This document shows, one piece after another, positions 57,701 through 64,000 of a stretch of 64,000 bases of DNA. The stretch spans positions 189,995,921 to 190,059,920 of the forward strand of contig NC_053393.1 in assembly GCF_905171765.1 (NCBI RefSeq), in the 5' to 3' direction. The notes under the pieces were generated by a model. That model was given only the letters and a program-made list of their open reading frames with translations, had not been told where the DNA came from and made no database searches. The stretch's first letter is position 1. Each line of letters starts with the position of its first letter. This stretch comes from Bufo bufo (lineage: Eukaryota; Chordata; Amphibia; Anura; Bufonidae). A program made the translations under genes and the position numbers.

Positions 57701-57914
57701 GAAAGAGCAGCAAACCGCAGGTCTGAATTGACACATGACCCCCCTGTCATTGTGACAGGATGCCGGCTGAATGATTTCAGCCGGCATCCCGTTCCGATTA
57801 ACCCCCGGGGCGCCGGAATCGCGATTTTAAGTTAGGACGTACCAGTATGCCCTGAGTCCTTAAGGACTCGGGAAATAGGGCGTACCGATACGCCCTGCAT
57901 CCTTAAGGGGTTAA
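54703..57914 (+). mobile_element. Complete TTAA-type element (copy K2)
   Basis: TTAACACCTTAAGGAC at the left and complement TTAACCCCTTAAGGAT at the right; 3,212 bp. The left 2.2 kb is colinear with copy K1 (1327-3166). It has two near-copies of a module around AACACCCCATATGTGG (55420 and 55810). It also has three modules around TACGGACGCGGCGATACC (56195, 56550, 56910). The right end is GC-rich with hairpins. Non-autonomous: no transposase seen, and open frames up to 117 codons are unsupported. Confidence 0.77.
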
Positions 57915-58402
57915 ATAGCAGAGACCCCTGGCATATGTATGCGATCAGCCATAAGGCTGATTGCATACATCTTACCTTTCAGATGCCGTGGTCAAATGTG
58001 ACCACGGCATCTACACAGACCGGAACTGGAAGTCGCGCGCTTCCGGTCCGGTAACAGCGTTCCCCGACTTACATCGGGGGACCTGTTACCTTGAGCTAAT
58101 TGACCAAAGCTTCAAGCAGGCTAATGAGTCAATTAGATGTATATATCAATACAGGCCACTAGGTGGCAGCTTTGTATTGAAATAGTGCAAATGAAGTCTT
58201 CAATGATGGCTATTTAGCCATCACTGAATACTATGCACAATCGAATGGTTGCCAGTTATTGTCACCCAAGGTGACTTAAAATAAGTAAAATAAAAGTCAA
58301 AAAAAGTTTTTACATATATATAAAAAAATGCCTAAATGTTCAAATCACCCACCTTTCCTTAAAAAAATAAATAAAAATTTAACCGATAAAAAAAAAAAAT
58401 AC

Positions 58403-58895
58403 TTAAAGGGGTTGTCCGGGTTCAGAGCTGAACCCGGACATCCCTCCATTTTCAGCCTGGCAGCCCCCATGACATGAGCATCGGAGCAGTTCATGCTCCG
58501 ATGCTCTCCTTTGCCCTGCGCTAAATTGCACAGGGCAAAGGCATTTTTAGGAGTTCCGGTGACGTACCGGGGCTCTCTATGGGGCTGACAGGAACCCCGG
58601 TGACATCACCGGCACTGATGGGCGGGATTTAGCTCTGCCCTAGGCAGTAAAACGGCTGGTGCAGAGCTAAAGCCCGGCCCCCAGAGCCGGTGATGTCACC
58701 GAACACACTGCCGAGCGGAAGTTACCGCCCGGCAGTGTGTTATTGAAAACAAAAAAGCCCGTGCCCTGCCCGATTTAGCGCAGGGCACGGGAGCGCATCG
58801 GAGCATGAGATGCTCCGATGCTAGCCTCAGGGGACTGCCTGGGTGAAAAAAAGGGTATGTCCGGGTTCAGCTCTGAACCCGGACAACCCCTTTAA
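58403..58895. mobile_element. T2-type MITE
   Basis: 493 bp with TTAA at both edges and near-perfect 38-bp terminal repeats starting TTAAAGGGGTTGTCCGGG. TTAAAGGRR is the end consensus of the T2 MITE family described in Xenopus. Each terminal repeat itself contains a hairpin (TGTCCGGGTTCAG/CTGAACCCGGACA). No coding. Confidence 0.85.
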
Positions 58896-59561
58896 CCAAT
58901 AAAAAAAAATAAACATAATGGGCATCGCCATGTGCGAAAATGCCCATACTATTAAAATATAACAATGACGTAGCGGGACACTTTTGTCACTTCAACTACC
59001 GAATAATTTTTTTATAAAAAGTGATCAAAAAGTCTCACACACTTAAAATTGGTATCACTAAAAATAAAAGATTGTCCCTCAAAAAAATTAGCCCTCACAC
59101 AGCCCCGTACACATAGATACAAAAAAGTTATAGGGGTCAGGATATGGTTATTAAAAAAAAAAGTTATTTCCTCAAAGGTTTAAAAAAAAATAATCTGTAT
59201 TAAAATTCTATAAAAATTATACAAGTATGGTATCGTTGGAACCGTACTGAACTGGAGAATGAAGATAACAGGTCAATTTTACCGTATAGTGTACAGTGTA
59301 AAAAAAATAAAAACTTTATCAGAATTGCGTTTTTTTTTCCAATTCTACCACATTTGGAATTTTTTTCCCACTCCCTACTGCAAGGTATGCAACTATAAAT
59401 GGTGCCATTAGAAAGTACAACTTGTCCCACAAAATAAGCTCTCATAAGGCTATGTGAATGGAAAAATAAAAAAGTTCGGACTATGGGAAGGCGGGTAGAG
59501 AAAAAAACGAAAAAGCAAAAATTGAAAATCCAAAAGTCCTTAAAGGGGTTAATATTACAGT

Positions 59562-60190
59562 TAGAGATGAGCGAATTTCTCAAAAATTCGATTTGGCTGG
59601 TTCGCCGAATTATCAGAAAAAATTTGCTTCGATACGTATGTATTTGCAGCAAATCGCAATAAAAAACGTCTATTTCAGGGCTGCATAGAGCCTTTATATT
59701 GCAGTAACACGCATAGGGAGTGTGCTGGGGTAGTGAAATAATACTGTCAGTCAGTATGACATGCAGATGACAGGGGTCGCAATTAGAATCACACTGTACA
59801 CTTCGCTTATTTGGGCAGTCATGGGGCCAAAACCAACCAAATAACTCAAGTATTAACTCAGCCTTACAGGTCGATGTTAGTGTAAAGAAGAAGGGCACTC
59901 CTTTTACACCCTCGTCAGCTGATTCCACATAGATGTCTACAGAACCTGTTGTATTAAACGCTTATACAAGTAGAGCCCCCCTACAGAGTGGAGAGGGTGT
60001 CAGCAGTAAGTTTGTGTTGACGTCTTTGATTCATTTTCCCCATTCTCTGATCCATCAGAATTACCCAGAAAAAAAGGATCCTGTCTGTGGAGCATACAAC
60101 TTCACTCAGTCATCATTTGCTCAATAATCCATCAGTATTGCTAATGCCTCAAAAAAAACAGGAGTGGATCTAAAACGAGGATGACATGTG
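59562..60190 (+). mobile_element. hAT-type left end (copy E2, edge of hAT2)
   Basis: TAGAGATGAGCGAATTTCTC start, colinear with copy E1. It continues rightward into the tandem array and minus-strand hAT transposase, so it may be one end of the same element (hAT2). The other end is outside the window or lost. Confidence 0.6.
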
Positions 60191-60389
60191 AATGGAATAT
60201 TTGCATGTCTTCTGTATTTTGTACCCACTCCTGCTTTTGGCTACCAAATCATAAGCCAATTCTGATGGGACCATACAGGCCTTACAGCTGCTACACAGAC
60301 AGGATTCGTTGTGCGTCTCATTTTTCCTTCCTTCTGACAGATCAGAAGAAAGGTCAAATAAATGATGATGTCAGCCAGGCCGAAAGCCA

Positions 60390-61260
60390 AAATAGTGGAC
60401 CAGTCATGAAGTGGGGACGGTGGGAACAGCATGAGAAGTCCACAGAGTGGACCTATGACATAGTGGTGAGGTGGAAGCAGCATGAGGAGACCACAGAATG
60501 GCCCAATGACAGAGTCTGGAGGTGGCAGCAGTATGAGGACGCACACCGAGTAGCACAATGACAGAGTCTGGAGGTAGCGGATGCAGCAGCAGCATAATGA
60601 CAAGGCCACCGAGTGGCACAATGACAGAGTTTGTTGATGGCAGCAGTATGATGAGGCCAGTGAGTGGCAAGGTGACATAGTGGGCAGATGGCAGCAGCAG
60701 GATCCCACAGAGTGGCAAAGTGACATAGTATGGTGAGGGCAGCAGCAGAAGGATTCCACAGAGTGGCAAGGTGACATAGTGTGGAGATGGCAGCAGCAGC
60801 ATATCTCACAGAGTGGCAAAATTATATAGTGTGGAGTTGGTGGCAGCAGCATGATGAGACCACAGAGTGGCAAAGTGACATATTGTGGAGATGGCTGCAG
60901 CAGGAGGAGACCACAGAGTGGAAAGGTGACATAGTGTGGAGATGGCAGCAGCAGGAGGAGACCACAGAGTGGCAAGGTAACATAGTTTGGAGATGTCAGT
61001 AGCAGCAGCAGCATGAGGAGACCAGAGAATGGCAAGTTGACATAGTGTATAGATGACAGCAGCAGCATAAGGAGACCACAGAGTGGCAAGATGACATAGT
61101 GTGGAAATGGCAGCAACAAGAGCAGCATCCGGAGGATACCATATAGTGGCAAGGTGACATAGTGTGGAAATGGCAGCAGCAGGAGGTGAGCACAGAGTGG
61201 CAAGGTGACATAGTTTGGAGATGGCAGCAGTAGCTGCATCAGGAGACTTGAAAGTAACCC
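60390..61260 (+). repeat. Tandem array of about 50-bp units in hAT2
   Basis: About seventeen units around ACCACAGAGTGGCAAGGTGA and GATGGCAGCAGCAG, mostly 48-60 bp apart. The array is open for 332 codons on the minus strand (61239-60241), a Leu/Pro/Cys-rich repeat reading without a domain; I do not call it a gene. Confidence 0.9.
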
Positions 61261-61422
61261 GGAAACAGAGTGGGGCAGTGGGTGGCATTACCAGTACCCG
61301 CTGACGACGGTAGGTGAAATATGGAGCTCTTGGCATCAGATGTGTGGCATCAGGTGGGTTTTAGCAGCTGTCTCTACTTTCAAAGTGTTGGTGTGGCACC
61401 ATGGATGATCTAGTCTGATGCA

Positions 61423-63030
61423 TCAGGAATTGGTGGTTGGAAATCCTGGCTGATCCACACCTGATTCATCTTGACAAAGGTCAATCTCTCCACATTTTGG
61501 GTGGACAGGCGAGTTCTCCTTTTGGGTAACTATGGCCCCCACCGCACTAAACAACCGCTCTGATGCCACACTACTGGACAGCAGTACAGCTTTTCCAGGG
61601 CAAACTCTGCTAGTTACGGCCACATATCCAGTTTGGCTACCTAGTAGTCCAGTGGATCTTCAATGTGGGGTGGCAGGGTGCTGTCCAAGTATGCCACCAC
61701 CTTTTGGTTCAGGTCCTGCTCCAGGTCTACCAGCTGCTGCTGGTGAGTAGTTTCTTCACTATGCGGGTAAAGAAAGCTACTCATCAGCGACTCTAGACTC
61801 AGGCTGCTGCTGATGGAGCTGGTACTGCTCCTGCCACCCCACCCCTCCCCAGCAACCATGGCAGTGGAACATGAGCACAGAGGGCCCCCCCGGTCATACC
61901 TTCTAGAGGATGGACGATGGAGTTGATAGGCAGCGGCCAACTGACTACCTAAGATATCTCTGTAGTAGTTTAGTTTGTCCTCCCTCTCGGTGGGTGTAAA
62001 AAAGCCCCCATTCTGGACTGGTAGCGAGGGTTCAACAAAGTGGAGAGCCATAAGTCATCCCTATGCCGAATGGTGACAATTTCCCGTCACAACGCAAGCA
62101 AGTGAGCATGCCGTGGGCAATTTGTGCATGTGACTCGGAGGGACTCCCTGTCGCCATCTCCAATGCATACTGCCACAGTGTGTCCAGGTCCTCCTTCTCG
62201 TCTTCCTCATCGTCCTGTAGCTCTTGCTCCTCTGGCAGCTCCTGCTCCTCCTGTCAGCTGAGTAGAAAAACCACTTATTTGGCTACACATTGCCTGTGCT
62301 CCAACATCCTCTTCCCTCTCCTCTTCCAGTTCAGCCCCCACAAGGGTCATGTGTCCGTGAGATCGAGGCGCCACGTCTCCTGTCAGTTGACCCGCCATTG
62401 TTACCACCATCAAGCAGTGGAATGACGATGTTCATCCTGTAGTCTTGGCAACTGACAAATAATGTGGCCTCCTCAAAGGGCCTGAGAAAAACGGCAGGTG
62501 CCACGCATGAGCTGCCACTGGCTGACATCGAAGTTACACAGTGGAGTACTCCTATCCGCTTGCATCATCAAGTAATCATTGATGGCCTTTGTCTGTTCAT
62601 ATAGTCGGTACAATATATGGAGGGTGGAATTCCAACGGGTGGAAATGTCGCAGATGAGCCTATGTTGGGGGATGCTGTTCTACCGCTGCAGCTCAAGGAG
62701 GGTGTGCTTTGCGGTATACGAGTGGCTGAAGTGCATGCAAAGTTTCCTGGTCATTTTTAGGATGTCTTGCAGATGGGTGGAAGACTTCAGGAACCGCTGG
62801 ACAACCAGATTGAACACATGTGCCATGCAGGGGGCATGGCTCAGCTTTCCTTAATGCAGCACCGAAACAATTTTTTTCCCGTTGTCGGTCACCATAGTTC
62901 TGATTTTGAGTTGTAGGGGGAAAGCCAGGATTGATGCATCACACGGAGCAGTTGCTCCCCTGTGTGACTCCGTTTGCCAAGGCAAGCCAGGTGCAAAACA
63001 GTGTGACACCACTGTGCTCTGCTTGAGTGT
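61423..63030 (-). pseudogene. hAT transposase (hAT2), 3' two-thirds, broken
   Basis: Reading from 63030 leftward: TMVTDNGKKIV (core aspartate region, about 62900), LSHAPCMAHVFNLVVQRFL (about 62850-62790), CDISTRWNSTLHILYRLYEQ, a low-complexity acidic/serine stretch, PTEREDKLNYYRDILGSQL (about 62000-61930), HIEDPLDYWV (about 61650), then SSVASERLFSAVGAIVTQK (about 61560), the hAT C-terminal dimerisation motif. Several stops and frame changes (about 62850, 62640, 62050) break it. A Tc1 at 63032 cuts off the N-terminal part, including any BED finger. The enzyme would have mobilised hAT ends. It lies beside its own tandem array, on the strand opposite to the hAT1 gene. Confidence 0.88.
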
Positions 63031-63031
63031 A

Positions 63032-64000
63032 CAGTCGTGGCCAAAAGTTTTGAGAATGACACAAATATTTGTTTTCACAAAGTTTGCTTCTAAACTGCTT
63101 TTAGATCTTTGTTTCAGTTGTTTCTGTGATGTAGTGAAATATAATTACACGCACTTCATACGTTTCAAAGGCTTTTATCGACAATTACATGACATTTATG
63201 CAAAGAGTCAGTATTTGCAGTGTTGGCCCTTCTTTTTCAGGACCTCTGCAATTCGACTGGGCATGTTCTCAATCAACTTCTGGGCCAATTCCTGACTGAT
63301 AGCAACCCATTCTTTCATAATCACTTCTTGGAGTTTGTCAGAATTAGTGGGTTTTTGTTTGTCCACCCGCCTCTTGAGGATTGACCACAAGTTCTCAATG
63401 GGATTAAGATCTGGGGAGTTTCCAGGCCATGGACCCAAAATGTCAACGTTTTGGTCCCCGAGCCACTTAGTTATCACTTTTGCATTGTTCTTCACCAAAC
63501 TGTTGTTGGATTGTTGGAAGAAGTTGCTGTCGGAGGGTGTTTTGGTACCATTCTTTATTCATGGCTGTGTTTTTTGGAAAAATTGTGAGTGAGCCCGCTC
63601 TCTTGGATGAGAAGCAACCCCACACATGAATGGTCTCAGGATGCTTTACTGTTGGCATAACACAGGACTGATGGTAGCGCTCACCTTGTCTTCTCCGGAC
63701 AAGCCTTTTTCCAGATGCCCCAAACAATCGGAAAGAGGCTTCATCGGAGAATATGACTTTGCCCCAGTCCTCAGCAGTCCATTCACCATACTTTCTGCAG
63801 AAGATCAATCTGTCCCTGATGTTTTTTTTGGAGAGAAGTGGCTTCTTTGCTGCCCTTCTTGACACCAGGCCATCTTCCAAAAGTCTTCGCCTCACTGTGC
63901 GTGCAGATGCGCTCACACCTGCCTGCTGCCATTCCTGAGCAAGCTCTGCACTGGTGGCACTCCGATCCCGCAGCTGAATCCTCTTTAGGAGACGATCCTG
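63032..64000 (-). mobile_element. Tc1/mariner element, runs off the window
   Basis: Starts after TA (63030-63031) with CAGTCGTGGCCAAAAGTTTT, a Tc1-type end different from the other two copies. The transposase gene follows on the minus strand. The second end lies beyond 64000. It is inserted in the hAT2 transposase gene. Confidence 0.9.
63208..64000 (-). pseudogene. Tc1 transposase, partial and broken
   Basis: Open from the window edge at 64000 down to 63467, with second helix-turn-helix residues (ELAQEWQQAG, ARTVRRRLLEDGL), LLSKKNIRDRL and the catalytic VIFSDEASFRLFG and HVWGCFSS. Near 63480-63500 the frame changes, and the segment that normally holds the second catalytic aspartate is missing. 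The rest (63498-63208) has AKVITKWLGDQNV and [11 protein letters not shown] with the third acidic residue, ending KGQHCKY and a stop. The N-terminus is outside the window. It cannot be active as it stands. Confidence 0.92.

Larger units (their letters stand above)
54616..59552 (+). mobile_element. Outer TTAA-type element with two nested elements
   Basis: Left TTAACCCTTTAAGGAC (54616) and right complement TTAACCCCTTTAAGGAC (59552) are matching ends with TTAA at the edges. It encloses the elements at 54703-57914 and 58403-58895. Its own sequence (54620-54702, 57915-58402 and 58896-59552) has a GACCCATGACGTA hairpin near the left end and no gene. Confidence 0.72.

Noticed and set aside
60241..61239. 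332-codon open frame on the minus strand, the second longest frame of the right half
   Set aside because: It lies on the 50-bp tandem array and reads as repeated LLLPSPHYVTLPLCG-type segments, with similar open frames in the other two phases. No domain; a repeat product.

Overview
The window looks like an intergenic or intronic stretch of a large, repeat-rich vertebrate genome, most likely an amphibian (frog or toad). That is inferred from the mix of transposons: TTAA-flanked T2-type MITEs, Tc1 elements, hAT elements with tandem arrays, a Penelope-like retroelement, an L1 LINE and a Gypsy element of Gmr1 type. I found no convincing host protein-coding exon, tRNA, rRNA or CRISPR array. Nearly all coding signal is transposon-derived, and only one coding region, a Tc1 transposase at 6427-7449, looks intact.

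Layout. 1-1326: AT-rich flank with a solo LTR (495-1216) bounded by a 5-bp duplication. 1327-5977: two abutting TTAA-type non-autonomous DNA elements, the second with a 431-bp tandem triplication. 5978-6078: LTR scrap. 6201-7814: complete Tc1 element with 210-bp identical inverted ends. 7817-19279: near full-length but decayed L1 on the minus strand. It carries a small MITE in its endonuclease region and a 4.5-kb Penelope-like element between ORF1 and ORF2. That insert is a near-perfect palindrome of about 1.9-kb arms, with the GIY-YIG endonuclease in its centre and a hammerhead-ribozyme-like motif in each arm. 19280-22990: 5' half of a Gmr1-like Gypsy element on the minus strand (LTR, SCAN-like gag, protease, integrase, then the start of RT). 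22991-27484: hAT-type non-autonomous elements, one nested in another. 27487-29088: decayed Tc1. 29636-33046: complete TTAA element. 33047-36122: short palindromic repeats and otherwise unannotatable DNA.

36123-53444 is a nested structure. A Helitron-like element (5' TC, 3' hairpin plus CTAG) is split by a 16-kb hAT element (36170-52275) flanked by related 8-bp duplications. The hAT contains a truncated TTAA element, an 8.6-kb satellite-like array (38-bp monomers in a 152-bp four-unit higher-order repeat), a broken BED-finger hAT transposase gene and a 110-bp tandem array. 54616-59552 is another nest: an outer TTAA element holding a 3.2-kb TTAA element and a 493-bp T2-type MITE. 59562-63030 is a second hAT relic with its own tandem array and a minus-strand transposase gene, cut by a third, decayed Tc1 that runs off the window end.

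The relations between features are nesting relations, which give relative ages. L1 is older than the Penelope element and the Tc1 beside it. The Helitron is older than the hAT inside it. hAT2 is older than the last Tc1. Family names rest on motifs and recognition by eye; no database search or alignment program was run.
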